From positions 1 to 7,054 of the forward strand of contig USMA01000049.1 in the NCBI GenBank assembly GCA_900555765.1: a stretch of DNA of 7,054 bases, in the 5' to 3' direction. Made by a program: the position numbers and the translations under genes. The notes under the pieces were generated by a model. That model searched no databases. It had not been told where the DNA came from and saw only the letters and a list, made by a program, of their open reading frames with translations. Origin of the DNA: an uncultured Collinsella sp. GTDB lineage: Bacteria; Actinomycetota; Coriobacteriia; Coriobacteriales; Coriobacteriaceae. Below, piece by piece: positions 1-5,965 of this stretch (position 1 is its first letter; each line of letters starts with the position of its first letter).

Positions 1-63
1 GTTTGGAATGAACGGGGTCTGAGCGTTGCGAGTAAAGACGGAACCGTTAGCGACCAGAAGCAT
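1..63 (-). CDS. Amidohydrolase family protein, N-terminus only (runs off the window)
   Basis: Reading leftwards from an ATG at 61-63 gives 21 codons, MLLVANGSVFTRNAQTPFIP followed by N, and then the window ends. An opening of the form M-L-L-V-x-N-G-x-V-x-T-R is typical of the small beta-sandwich at the start of metal-dependent amidohydrolases (guanine/cytosine deaminase, SsnA, imidazolonepropionase-like). These hydrolyse C-N bonds in ring compounds or amides. The start is supported by AAGGGAG five bases upstream. No catalytic residue is inside the window, so the substrate cannot be read. The gene follows the purine-type permease in the same direction after 194 nt. A role in deaminating the transported base is therefore attractive but is inference. 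I see no sigma-70 promoter in the GC-rich gap, so transcription may read through from the permease. Confidence 0.6.
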   Translation of the reverse strand, partial: MLLVANGSVFTRNAQTPFIPN

Positions 64-210
64 GGATGCTCCCTTCAACATCAGGGGCGGGGTTTGACAC
101 CTCTGACATGGCGGAGTGCGAAGCGCCGGCCTACACCGGAAACGGGCCCTCTCCCGTCGACGCTTCACCAAAGGGGCAACCCTTTGAAGTGCGGCTTGGC
201 GCCGCGTGAC
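64..210 (-). promoter_or_regulatory. Structured leader upstream of the amidohydrolase (candidate cis-regulatory RNA)
   Basis: This gap is dense in inverted repeats. A compact three-way junction can form. P1 is GAAGCG 120-125 with CGCTTC 161-166. It encloses CCGG 126-129 with CCGG 136-139, and ACGGG 142-146 with CCCGT 153-157. Next to it is AAAGGG 170-175 with CCCTTT 180-185 around a 4-nt loop, extended by CTTC 163-166 with GAAG 186-189. The extension uses the same bases as P1, so the two folds exclude each other. A further hairpin is GCGGC 191-195 with GCCGC 201-205. I could not match it to purine, glycine, ZTP, THF or other riboswitch consensuses that I can recall. The strand is assigned from the gene context only. 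The AAAGGG hairpin has a GCAA (GNRA) loop if read on the plus strand, so strand is not settled. Confidence 0.4.
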
Positions 211-240
211 GTCGGCGGACGAGGCGATGCGTCCGCCGAC
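211..240 (-). terminator. Strong GC hairpin 17 nt after the permease stop (terminator-like, no U-tract)
   Basis: GTCGGCGGACG at 211-221 is perfectly complementary to CGTCCGCCGAC at 230-240 around an 8-nt loop, giving an 11-bp GC-rich stem. It lies 17 nt beyond the permease TAA. No T-run follows on either strand, so it is not a classical intrinsic terminator. It could stabilise the 3' end of the permease mRNA, give partial termination, or separate permease from amidohydrolase expression. Confidence 0.5.
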
Positions 241-257
241 GAATAGCACCGAATTGG

Positions 258-1652
258 TTACTTCTTGCTCTCGGGCAAGACCAGATCCACGGCAGCGTCC
301 TTGGCAGCATCGATGTGCTGAGCCACGACCGGCGTCTGCGGAAGGATCAGGTTAAGGACAATAGCCATGATGGCGGTGGGGGTTACGGCATTGGAGCCGA
401 TGACGGTGGACACCCAGGCGGGCATACCCTCGCCGGCAAGGCAGCCGCTGGCCATCCAGATACCCAGGCCAAAGACGACGGAGGTACCGACGATGGTGGT
501 AGTGCGCTGCGTGAGGCCCTCGCGGGTGAACATGCGCACGCCGTTCATGGTGATGGTGCCAAAGACGCCGACGGTCGCGCCGCCGATGACGGGCTGCGGG
601 ATAGCGGAAAGAACGGCAGAGAGCTGCGGGAACAGGCCGGCGATGGCAAAGACGGCCGCGATGATCACAAAGACCCACTTGTTGACGACCTTGTTGGAGC
701 AGATGATGCCCACGTTCTGGCCAAGGGCGCTGGTGGGAAGACCGCCAAGCAGGCCGCCGACCATAGAGGTGAGCCCCTGGGGCACGATAGCGCCGGAGAG
801 CTCGCGCTCGGTGGGCATACGGTCGATGGAGCCCAGGCAGGCAGCGGAGACGTCGCCGATAACCTGGATGGCGACCATGGGGAACACGACGGCGAGGGTA
901 ATGCAGACCTCGGGATCAAACTCGAGCGCGTAGGGCATGAGCTTGGGAAGGGCGAAGACCTGAGCGGTGGCGACGCTGGAGAAGTCGATCATGCCAAAGG
1001 GGATGGAGACGATCATGCCAACGATCATGCCAAAAAACACAGAGCCCAGCTTGAGCGTGCCCTTGCCAAAGTTGGCGAGCGCAAAGACCACGGCAAAGGT
1101 GATAAGAGCGACGCACCAGGCCTGCGGGGTACCCCACAGCGGCGTACCCATACCGCCGGCCATATACTTGACGGCCGTGGGATACAGCGAAACGCCGATG
1201 GAGAAGATGACCGTACCGGTCACGACGGGCGGGAACAGCCACTTGATCTTGCTGTAAGCCAGACCAAAGAGGACCGCGACGGCGCCGCCGACGATCTCGC
1301 CGCCCAGCAGCGCACCAAAGCTAAAGCCCGAGGCACCCATGGCCTGCAGGGCCGGCAGGAACGCGAACGAAACGCCCATGACGATAGGCAGGCCGCCGCC
1401 GATGCGACGGAAGGGAGCGAAGGCCTGAAGGGCCGTGTCGATTGCCGAAAGAATGAGCGCGACCTGGATGATGTCGGTGCTCTGCTGGCTATTAAAGCCG
1501 TAGACGCCGGCCATGATGACCGCCGGGGTAATGATGCCGGCAAACGATGCCAGTACGTGCTGAAGGGCACACGGGATCATTTCCTTAACGGGAGGCATGC
1601 CTTCGCGAGTGAACAGGGCTTCAGTGCCGTTCGTAACCGTCTCCTGGGTCAT
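258..1652 (-). CDS. NCS2 (nucleobase-ascorbate) family permease, xanthine/uracil type
   Basis: A 464-aa integral membrane protein of usual NCS2 length, expected to have 14 membrane segments and to import a purine or related base across the cytoplasmic membrane. Visible marks are the Q31-H32 pair in segment 1 (ALQHVLASFAG), the segment-8 motif with Q263 and D267 (QVIGD), the NAT signature QNVGIICSNK at 312-321, and the family signature IPQPVIGG...VFG...NG at 351-371. From remembered E. coli XanQ numbering (E272, D276, D304, Q324, N325), this protein has Q263 at E272, D267 at D276, Q292 at D304, and Q312-N313 at the NAT motif. Two functional carboxylates are therefore glutamines. The NAT motif also ends Ser-Asn-Lys where Leu-Thr-x is common. 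The start has GGTGG four bases upstream and a clear promoter further up. The gene is divergent from a YheO-type regulator. The family is certain; the substrate (xanthine, urate, uracil or another base) is not. Confidence 0.95.
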   Translation of the reverse strand: MTQETVTNGTEALFTREGMPPVKEMIPCALQHVLASFAGIITPAVIMAGVYGFNSQQSTDIIQVALILSAIDTALQAFAPFRRIGGGLPIVMGVSFAFLPALQAMGASGFSFGALLGGEIVGGAVAVLFGLAYSKIKWLFPPVVTGTVIFSIGVSLYPTAVKYMAGGMGTPLWGTPQAWCVALITFAVVFALANFGKGTLKLGSVFFGMIVGMIVSIPFGMIDFSSVATAQVFALPKLMPYALEFDPEVCITLAVVFPMVAIQVIGDVSAACLGSIDRMPTERELSGAIVPQGLTSMVGGLLGGLPTSALGQNVGIICSNKVVNKWVFVIIAAVFAIAGLFPQLSAVLSAIPQPVIGGATVGVFGTITMNGVRMFTREGLTQRTTTIVGTSVVFGLGIWMASGCLAGEGMPAWVSTVIGSNAVTPTAIMAIVLNLILPQTPVVAQHIDAAKDAAVDLVLPESKK

Positions 1653-1739
1653 TTGACCACCAATCCTCGAAGTAGTTGTTTTCGCATCTAACGCTCTATT
1701 GTGACGCAGTGCGGGGTTGAGGTTGTGCCTTCATTGCAT

Positions 1740-1768
1740 ATCGTATTAAAGATGATTCTCATTCTCAA
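1740..1768 (-). promoter_or_regulatory. Sigma-70-type promoter of the permease
   Basis: On the minus strand, TTGAGA (1763-1768; 5 of 6 to TTGACA) and TACGAT (1740-1745; 4 of 6 to TATAAT) are separated by exactly 17 bp. Transcription would start near 1733, giving a leader of about 80 nt before the ATG at 1652. This is the best promoter in the intergenic region. Confidence 0.65.
1748..1766 (-). promoter_or_regulatory. Fur-box-like operator inside the permease promoter
   Basis: The minus strand from 1766 to 1748 reads GAGAATGAGAATCATCTTT. It matches the classical 19-bp Fur box (GATAATGATAATCATTATC) at 14 positions and repeats the hexamer GAGAAT twice. It fills most of the -35 to -10 spacer of the permease promoter, where a bound repressor would block RNA polymerase. 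The regulator could be Fur or another FUR-family protein. AT-rich promoters can give chance matches. Confidence 0.35.
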
Positions 1769-1778
1769 TAATAATTTT

Positions 1779-1807
1779 TTGTTATCAGACTATTCTTCAG
1801 CTGAAAT
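1779..1807 (+). promoter_or_regulatory. Candidate promoter of the YheO-type regulator
   Basis: TTGTTA (1779-1784) and TGAAAT (1802-1807) are spaced 17 bp apart, each 4 of 6 to consensus. The -10 overlaps the palindrome TTCAGCTGAA (1796-1805) and the inverted repeat GAAAT/ATTTC (1803-1817), which is a plausible place for autoregulation. The leader would be about 190 nt, which is long, so another start closer to the gene is possible. Confidence 0.3.
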
Positions 1808-2004
1808 AACGCATTTCCGCAGTTCAGGAAAGTGTCTGGTCAAAATAACATCTAACTTTTCTTTTGGTCAACCGTTTACCGCTAAATTCCTACCGTTCGT
1901 CTGCATTACGCAATGTACCTGCGGATATACGAGATGATGGGCAGCGTGTTACCATGAGAAAAAATTGTTATGAACATTTCCGATTTCACCCAAAGGAGTT
2001 GCCC

Positions 2005-2661
2005 GTGAACGAGACCGTACGTCGCTTTTTGCCGATGGTCGATTTTCTGGAACAGATACTCGGCAAAAACAGCGAAATCGTGCTGCACGATTTCTCGGAT
2101 CCCGACCACGCCATCGTCGATATTCGCAACGGCATCGTGAGCGGCCGCAAGGTCGGCGGTCCCGCCACCGATCTGGCACTCAAGATCATGCACGACGCCA
2201 AGTATCGCGACCTGCCGTTTATTACGGGCTACGAGGGCCGCGGCGCCGGAGGCAAGACGTTGGAGTCAGCGACGTACTTTATCCGCGAGAATGACGAGAT
2301 CGTCGGTATGCTCTGCGTCAACACCGACCTCTCGACCGTGCGCTCCATCAACGCCATGGCGCAGCAGCTCATGGCGTGCTTCGACGCGGCGCCGACGCGC
2401 ACGGAGCCCGCCCCTATCGAGGTCGAAAGCCTTTCGGAGTCTACACAAGAGCTCATCGACCGCAGTATTGCCGAGCTGCTGAGCGCGCGCGGGCTGGACG
2501 TAGCGTCGCTTGGTCAGAGCGACCGCGTGGACGTCATTCGCCACCTCAACGGCAACGGGGTGTTCATGCTCAAGGGCGCCGTGGCCTGCGCCGCCACCGC
2601 GCTGGGCATCTCGGAGCCCAGCGTCTACCGCTACCTGCAAAAAGCTCGCAAGGAGGGCTAA
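2005..2661 (+). CDS. YheO/DauR-type transcriptional regulator (PAS-like domain plus HTH)
   Basis: A cytoplasmic DNA-binding regulator of 218 aa. Residues about 7-122 match the YheO-like PAS domain: LGKNSEIVLHD at 19-29, then SDPDHAIVDIRNG, SGRKVGGPATDL, and the end IRENDEIVGMLCVNTDLS. Residues about 150-213 match the HTH_22 domain, with GVFMLKGAV at 185-193 and a helix-turn-helix in ALGISEPSVYRYLQKAR. The frame is open back to a TTG at 1864. I chose GTG 2005 because AAAGGAG sits six bases before it, while the in-frame upstream starts have no such site and lie in AT-rich promoter DNA. DauR of Pseudomonas, from the same family, controls D-arginine use, and the PAS domain is presumed to sense a small molecule. 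Being divergent from the permease, it most likely controls that gene and perhaps itself; this is inference. A strong terminator follows 46 nt after the stop. Confidence 0.9.
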   Translation: MNETVRRFLPMVDFLEQILGKNSEIVLHDFSDPDHAIVDIRNGIVSGRKVGGPATDLALKIMHDAKYRDLPFITGYEGRGAGGKTLESATYFIRENDEIVGMLCVNTDLSTVRSINAMAQQLMACFDAAPTRTEPAPIEVESLSESTQELIDRSIAELLSARGLDVASLGQSDRVDVIRHLNGNGVFMLKGAVACAATALGISEPSVYRYLQKARKEG

Positions 2662-2707
2662 CGAGCAAAATGGAGCGCGGGTAGTTACAAGCAATCCGTC
2701 ACTTGAC

Positions 2708-2745
2708 AAAAGACCCTGCAGCTCGCACGCGCTGCAGGGTCTTTT
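2708..2745. terminator. Bidirectional intrinsic terminator between regulator and ridA
   Basis: A perfect 15-bp stem (2708-2722 with 2731-2745) has an 8-nt loop. Its core is GACCCTGCAGC with GCTGCAGGGTC. A T-run ends the plus-strand arm (2742-2746), and the A-run at 2708-2711 gives a matching U-run on the minus strand. It serves the convergent regulator and ridA transcripts. Confidence 0.92.
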
Positions 2746-2775
2746 TGCATGTCATGTTTAGTTGTGGCCAACGCC

Positions 2776-3153
2776 TTAGAGAGCGGCGACGACCTCAATC
2801 TCGACCAGACCGCCAGCCGGAAGGGCGGCAACCTGGAAGGCGCTGCGCGCGGGGAACGGGGCCTCGAACTTGGAGGCGTAGATCTCGTTCACGGCAGCGA
2901 AGTCGGCAATGTCGGCCAGGTAGACCGTGGTCTTGACGACATCGGCAAAGGTGGCGCCGGCAGCGGTCAGCAGGGCCTCGACGTTGGCGAGGGACTGCTT
3001 GGCCTGGGCCTCGACGCCCTCGGGCATCTTGCCGGTCGCGGGATCGATGCCCAGCTGGCCGGACAGGAACACCATGTTGCCGGTCAGGATACCGGGGGAA
3101 TACGGGCCGATGGCTGCGGGTGCGTTATCGGAAGACACGACGGTCTTGCTCAT
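2776..3153 (-). CDS. ridA: RidA family (YjgF/YER057c/UK114) reactive intermediate deaminase
   Basis: A 125-aa cytosolic protein of the family's usual length, which acts as a homotrimer. It hydrolyses 2-aminoacrylate and related enamines/imines made by PLP enzymes, releasing ammonia and protecting those enzymes. Visible marks are IGPYSPG (15-21, with Y18), VFLSGQLGIDP (28-38), NVEALLTAAG (57-66), and the C-terminal PARSAFQVAALP with the key Arg103. The end EIEVVAAL has Glu118 and Glu120. E. coli RidA has Cys107 two residues after the Arg; here that position is Ala105, which is common and not needed for activity. The frame is open to 3228, but ATG 3153 has AAGGAG six bases upstream and starts the conserved domain. 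It is monocistronic, with its own promoter (3243-3271), a hairpin-bearing leader and a shared terminator. Confidence 0.93.
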   Translation of the reverse strand: MSKTVVSSDNAPAAIGPYSPGILTGNMVFLSGQLGIDPATGKMPEGVEAQAKQSLANVEALLTAAGATFADVVKTTVYLADIADFAAVNEIYASKFEAPFPARSAFQVAALPAGGLVEIEVVAAL

Positions 3154-3186
3154 GTTAATCTCCTTACGATCAGTTGAGAAAGCGTG

Positions 3187-3234
3187 AGCGCGGCGTTCAC
3201 ACCGGGAGGCACAGTTCGGTCTGAACACCGCGCT
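3187..3234 (-). promoter_or_regulatory. Long hairpin at the 5' end of the ridA leader
   Basis: AGCGCGGCGTTCA (3187-3199) pairs with TGAACACCGCGCT (3222-3234) over 13 positions with one G-U type mismatch, and ACCG (3201-3204) pairs with CGGT (3217-3220) inside. No U-run follows, so it is not a terminator. It begins within a few bases of the predicted ridA transcription start (about 3236) and ends about 33 nt before the start codon. It may be a 5' stabilising stem, a ligand-sensing leader or, at the DNA level, an operator palindrome. Confidence 0.5.
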
Positions 3235-3242
3235 TGATTGGG

Positions 3243-3271
3243 ATAGTACTCAAGGTTTCCGCGCGATGCAA
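3243..3271 (-). promoter_or_regulatory. Candidate ridA promoter
   Basis: On the minus strand, TTGCAT (3266-3271) and TACTAT (3243-3248) are 17 bp apart. The -10 matches 4 of 6 and the -35 matches TTG only. The start would be near 3236, giving a leader of about 80 nt. Confidence 0.45.
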
Positions 3272-3304
3272 GATTATTATCACACTGCGAGAATATTTTA
3301 TCGC

Positions 3305-3322
3305 CCAACGGTTTCCCGTTGG
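3305..3322. other. Small hairpin in the ridA / U32 divergent gap
   Basis: CCAACGG (3305-3311) pairs with CCGTTGG (3316-3322) around a 4-nt loop. It lies upstream of both divergent genes (ridA leftwards, U32 rightwards). There is no T-run, so it is a possible operator half-site pair rather than a terminator. The rest of the gap (3323-3454) shows only the -10-like TATACT near the U32 start. Confidence 0.25.
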
Positions 3323-3416
3323 CAGCTGAACGGTTCTCCACGGGGTCAGCCAGCCCAAGCTGCTGAAGACTTTATCCCGCTTGGAGCACGGGCATCGCCT
3401 GCCGCAACGGCGCCAC

Positions 3417-3422
3417 TATACT
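3417..3422 (+). promoter_or_regulatory. Candidate -10 element of the U32-RluA operon
   Basis: TATACT matches TATAAT at 5 of 6 positions and lies 33 nt before the ATG at 3455. The DNA 16-18 bp upstream has no good -35 match, so an activator or another start may be involved. Confidence 0.35.
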
Positions 3423-3454
3423 TTTGATTATCTGAGCATTTTGAAAGGCAGGAT

Positions 3455-5950
3455 ATGACCGCAACCGCCAGTCGAACCACCAACCGCAGACCCGAGCTCT
3501 TGGCCCCCGCCGGAGGCCCGGAGCCCTTTGCCGCCGCGCTCGCTGCCGGGGCAGACGCCATCTACTGCGGCATGGGCAGCTTCAACGCCCGCCGCAAGGC
3601 AACCAACTTTACCGACGAGGCCTTTGAGCAAGCCTGCCGCGCCGCGCATCTAGCCGGGTCGCGCGTCTACGTCACGGTAAACATCGTCATCAAGCAGTCC
3701 GAGATGAGCGATGCGCTGCAACTCATCCATCGCTGCTCCACGCTGGGCGCCGATGCCTTCATTATCCAGGACTGGGGCCTGTTCTTTGAGGTCAAGCGCA
3801 CCATGCCCGGCATCGAGACACATATCTCGACCCAGGCGAACATCCACGACGACCGCGGAACCCTTTGGTGCCGCGAGCAGGGCGCCGACCGCGTGACTCT
3901 CTCGCGCGAGCTCTCCATCGACGAGATCGCCGCCATCCACGACGCCGCACCCGATGTCGACCTCGAGGTCTTTAGCCATGGCGCCATCTGCTTTTGCTAC
4001 TCGGGCCTGTGCCTGCTTTCGAGCTTTGCCATGGCGGGCCGCTCGGCCAACCGCGGCATGTGTGCTCAGCCCTGTCGCCTGCCTTACGAGCTGATCGACG
4101 AGAACGGCCGCTCGCTCTCCCCTGCCGGTCGCGAGCGCGCACTGTGCCCGCGCGACACCAACACTTCGCAGCTTGTTCGCCGTCTGTATGACGCCGGCGC
4201 CGCATCGCTCAAGCTCGAGGGCCGCATGAAGGCCCCCGATTACGTGTACTCCATCGTCGATGTGTACCGTCACCAGATTGACGATATGCTTGCCGATGTT
4301 TCGACCTCTAAAGATGAGGATGCCGCCCGCCAGCGCCAGCTCAAGCGCTGCTTTAACCGCGACTTTACGCACGCCTACCAGGATGGCACCTCGGGCGACG
4401 AGATGATGAGCTACGAGCGCTCCAACAACCGCGGCCAGATTGTGGGCACGGCGCTCGGCAGCCGCCTGGCCAACCGCGATGTACGCGGGCTCAAGCCCGA
4501 CGACCGCCGTCGCCGCGCCGCCAACGCCCGCATTGAGCTGTTTGCGCCCGTGGGCAAGGGCGACCTGCTGGAGCTTCGCCACGATAACGAGTTTGACCAG
4601 TTCCTGACCACCATTGCCGCCGATGATGCCGCTGCCGGCGATGTTATCGAGTGTCGCGTGCCCCGTAGCATGCCCGAGGGCTGCCGCGTGCGCGTGATTC
4701 GAAGCCAGCGCGCCATTGACGCCGCCGGCGCCGCGCTCAAGCGCGATGTACTGCGCCGCCGCGCCGTAGGCGTGTCCGTTGTGGCGCGTCTGGGCGAGCC
4801 GTTTGCCGTTACGCTCACCTGTTGCGACGATCCTTCGCTTACGGCCACGGCCACGGGCTTTACCGTCGAGGCTGCCAAGACCCGCGCCGTCGAGGCGGCA
4901 GACCTGGTTGAGCACGTCGGGCGCATGGGCTCCTCTCCCTTTGAGGCCGCAAGCTTTGACGTTTCGCTCGACGCCGGCTGCGGTATGGGCTTTTCCGCCG
5001 TGCACAAGGTGCGCGCCGCCGCTTGTAAGGCGCTGGAAGAGGCCATTCTGGCACCGTACGAGGAGCGCGCAAAAACGCTCGAGCTGCCGGCGATTGTAAC
5101 CAGTGATTCCCGCCCCGCGCCCGAGCACTACCGCGATGAGCCGCAGATCTGCGCCACCGTCACCTCGCTCGAGGCCGCCGAGGCCGCTCGCGCCGAGGGT
5201 GTAACGCGCATCTATATGACCACCGACGCGCTCGATGCGGCCGAGCTCTCCCCCGCCGATGCGTTTGAGCAGGGCATCGTACCCGTACTCGACGAGGTCT
5301 GCCGCGCCGTTGACCACGTACGCGTCGATCCCTGGGTTGTTGCCGGTGCCACGGTCGCTATTGGTAACATCTCTGAGCTTGCCCTGGCCGCCCAGGTTGG
5401 CGCCACGGCCGAGATTCGCTCTTGCCTGCCGGTGCATAACACGCCCTGCATGGAGGCGCTTGCCGAGCGCGGAGCCGGTGCGTTTTGGCTCTCGCCCGAG
5501 ATCACGCTCGACGAGATTGTCTCGCTCGGCGCCGCCGCGCCCGCGACTCTGGGCATCACCGTCTTTGGCCGGCCGCGCGTCATGACAAGCGAGCATTGCA
5601 TTCTGCAGGTTGCCAACGGCTGCATCCACGATTGCGCCAACTGCCGCCTGCGCGCCCGCAAGCTGTCGCTCAAGAATATCGACGGCAAGGTCATGCCCGT
5701 GCGCACCGACATCCATGGCCGCTCTCGCCTGCACGACGCCTACCCCACCGCCCTTACGCCCCAGGCACCGCAGCCGCTCGACGCCGGCGTCCGTCGTCTC
5801 ATGGTAGACGGAACGCTGCTCGAGACAGATGAGGTGGGCCGTGCCGTCGCCCGCGTCCGTCGTGCCATCGAAGCAGCGCATGCCGGCCGCAAGCCCGCCG
5901 CCCGCCTGCGCGGAGCGACCTCGGGCTGCATGTTTGTGGGAATCAGCTAA
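3455..5950 (+). CDS. Large U32 'peptidase' family protein, probable RNA hydroxylase (RlhA-like)
   Basis: This 831-aa protein opens with the U32 core: PELLAPAGGPEPF (13-25), GADAIYCGM (32-40), and the family signature E171-V-F-S-H-G-A-I-C-F-C-Y-S-G-L-C, then RGMCAQPCRLPY (201-211). C179, C186 and C203 have the same spacing as the first three 4Fe-4S ligands of E. coli UbiU as I remember them; C207 or C231 may be the fourth. SLKLEGRMK (251-259) ends the core. A middle region of about 300-500 resembles DUF3656. The last third (about 560-831) resembles the far C-terminal domain of long U32 proteins, with C715, C723, C727, C730 and a closing TSGCMFVGI. Despite the family name, characterised members such as RlhA (23S rRNA C2501) and TrhP (tRNA U34) are prephenate-linked RNA hydroxylases. 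E. coli RlhA is about 650 aa, so this is a longer form. ATG 3455 follows GAAAGG. It is first in an operon with an RluA-type gene. The exact target is not shown by sequence. Confidence 0.88.
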   Translation: MTATASRTTNRRPELLAPAGGPEPFAAALAAGADAIYCGMGSFNARRKATNFTDEAFEQACRAAHLAGSRVYVTVNIVIKQSEMSDALQLIHRCSTLGADAFIIQDWGLFFEVKRTMPGIETHISTQANIHDDRGTLWCREQGADRVTLSRELSIDEIAAIHDAAPDVDLEVFSHGAICFCYSGLCLLSSFAMAGRSANRGMCAQPCRLPYELIDENGRSLSPAGRERALCPRDTNTSQLVRRLYDAGAASLKLEGRMKAPDYVYSIVDVYRHQIDDMLADVSTSKDEDAARQRQLKRCFNRDFTHAYQDGTSGDEMMSYERSNNRGQIVGTALGSRLANRDVRGLKPDDRRRRAANARIELFAPVGKGDLLELRHDNEFDQFLTTIAADDAAAGDVIECRVPRSMPEGCRVRVIRSQRAIDAAGAALKRDVLRRRAVGVSVVARLGEPFAVTLTCCDDPSLTATATGFTVEAAKTRAVEAADLVEHVGRMGSSPFEAASFDVSLDAGCGMGFSAVHKVRAAACKALEEAILAPYEERAKTLELPAIVTSDSRPAPEHYRDEPQICATVTSLEAAEAARAEGVTRIYMTTDALDAAELSPADAFEQGIVPVLDEVCRAVDHVRVDPWVVAGATVAIGNISELALAAQVGATAEIRSCLPVHNTPCMEALAERGAGAFWLSPEITLDEIVSLGAAAPATLGITVFGRPRVMTSEHCILQVANGCIHDCANCRLRARKLSLKNIDGKVMPVRTDIHGRSRLHDAYPTALTPQAPQPLDAGVRRLMVDGTLLETDEVGRAVARVRRAIEAAHAGRKPAARLRGATSGCMFVGIS

Positions 5951-5965
5951 CCGAAAGGCTTACAC

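Larger units (their letters stand above)
1653..2004. promoter_or_regulatory. Divergent intergenic control region between permease and YheO-type regulator
   Basis: This is 352 nt without a credible gene and is clearly more AT-rich than its neighbours. It holds the permease promoter (1740-1768) with an overlapping Fur-like box and a weaker rightward promoter (1779-1807). It also holds a perfect 10-bp palindrome TTCAGCTGAA (1796-1805), an inverted repeat GAAAT-5-ATTTC (1803-1817), and the heptamer TGGTCAA at 1837-1843 and 1865-1871, with its complement TTGACCA at 1653-1659. Short open frames here (1701-1937, and an upstream extension of the regulator from 1864) lack ribosome binding sites. The left part is the roughly 80-nt permease leader, in which I see no purine riboswitch core. 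Confidence 0.6.

Noticed and set aside
94..122. A plus-strand promoter beginning with a perfect TTGACA at 94-99.
   Set aside because: The hexamer 17 bp downstream (TGCGAA) does not resemble a -10, and no plus-strand gene or clear RNA follows.
64..210. A glycine riboswitch on the plus strand, suggested by the CACC-AAAGGGGCAA stretch.
   Set aside because: The flanking conserved glycine-aptamer elements are missing and no plus-strand gene lies downstream.
315..1691. A 458-aa open frame on the plus strand opposite the permease.
   Set aside because: It is a high-GC antisense shadow. The minus-strand frame carries unmistakable NCS2 signatures, while this one is compositionally odd (Gly, Asp, His, Arg rich) with no recognisable domain.
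1653..1733. A purine riboswitch in the permease leader, considered because many NCS2 permease genes have one.
   Set aside because: The roughly 80-nt leader lacks the conserved purine aptamer core and loop sequences, and forms no obvious three-way junction.
1701..1937. A 78-aa plus-strand open frame in the intergenic region.
   Set aside because: It has no ribosome binding site, runs through promoter sequences and overlaps the permease leader. The translated sequence has no familiar pattern.
1864..2004. A 47-codon N-terminal extension of the YheO-type regulator from TTG 1864, including an ATG at 1954.
   Set aside because: It has no ribosome binding site, is AT-rich intergenic DNA and is not part of the family domain. 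GTG 2005 has AAAGGAG at ideal spacing.
3154..3228. A 25-codon N-terminal extension of RidA.
   Set aside because: It covers the leader hairpin, has no family similarity, and the ATG at 3153 has a strong AAGGAG site.
3650..5881. A 743-aa open frame on the minus strand opposite the U32 gene.
   Set aside because: Its length comes from third-position GC bias of the real gene. It has no domain, no ribosome site and a low-complexity Gly/Ala/Val composition.
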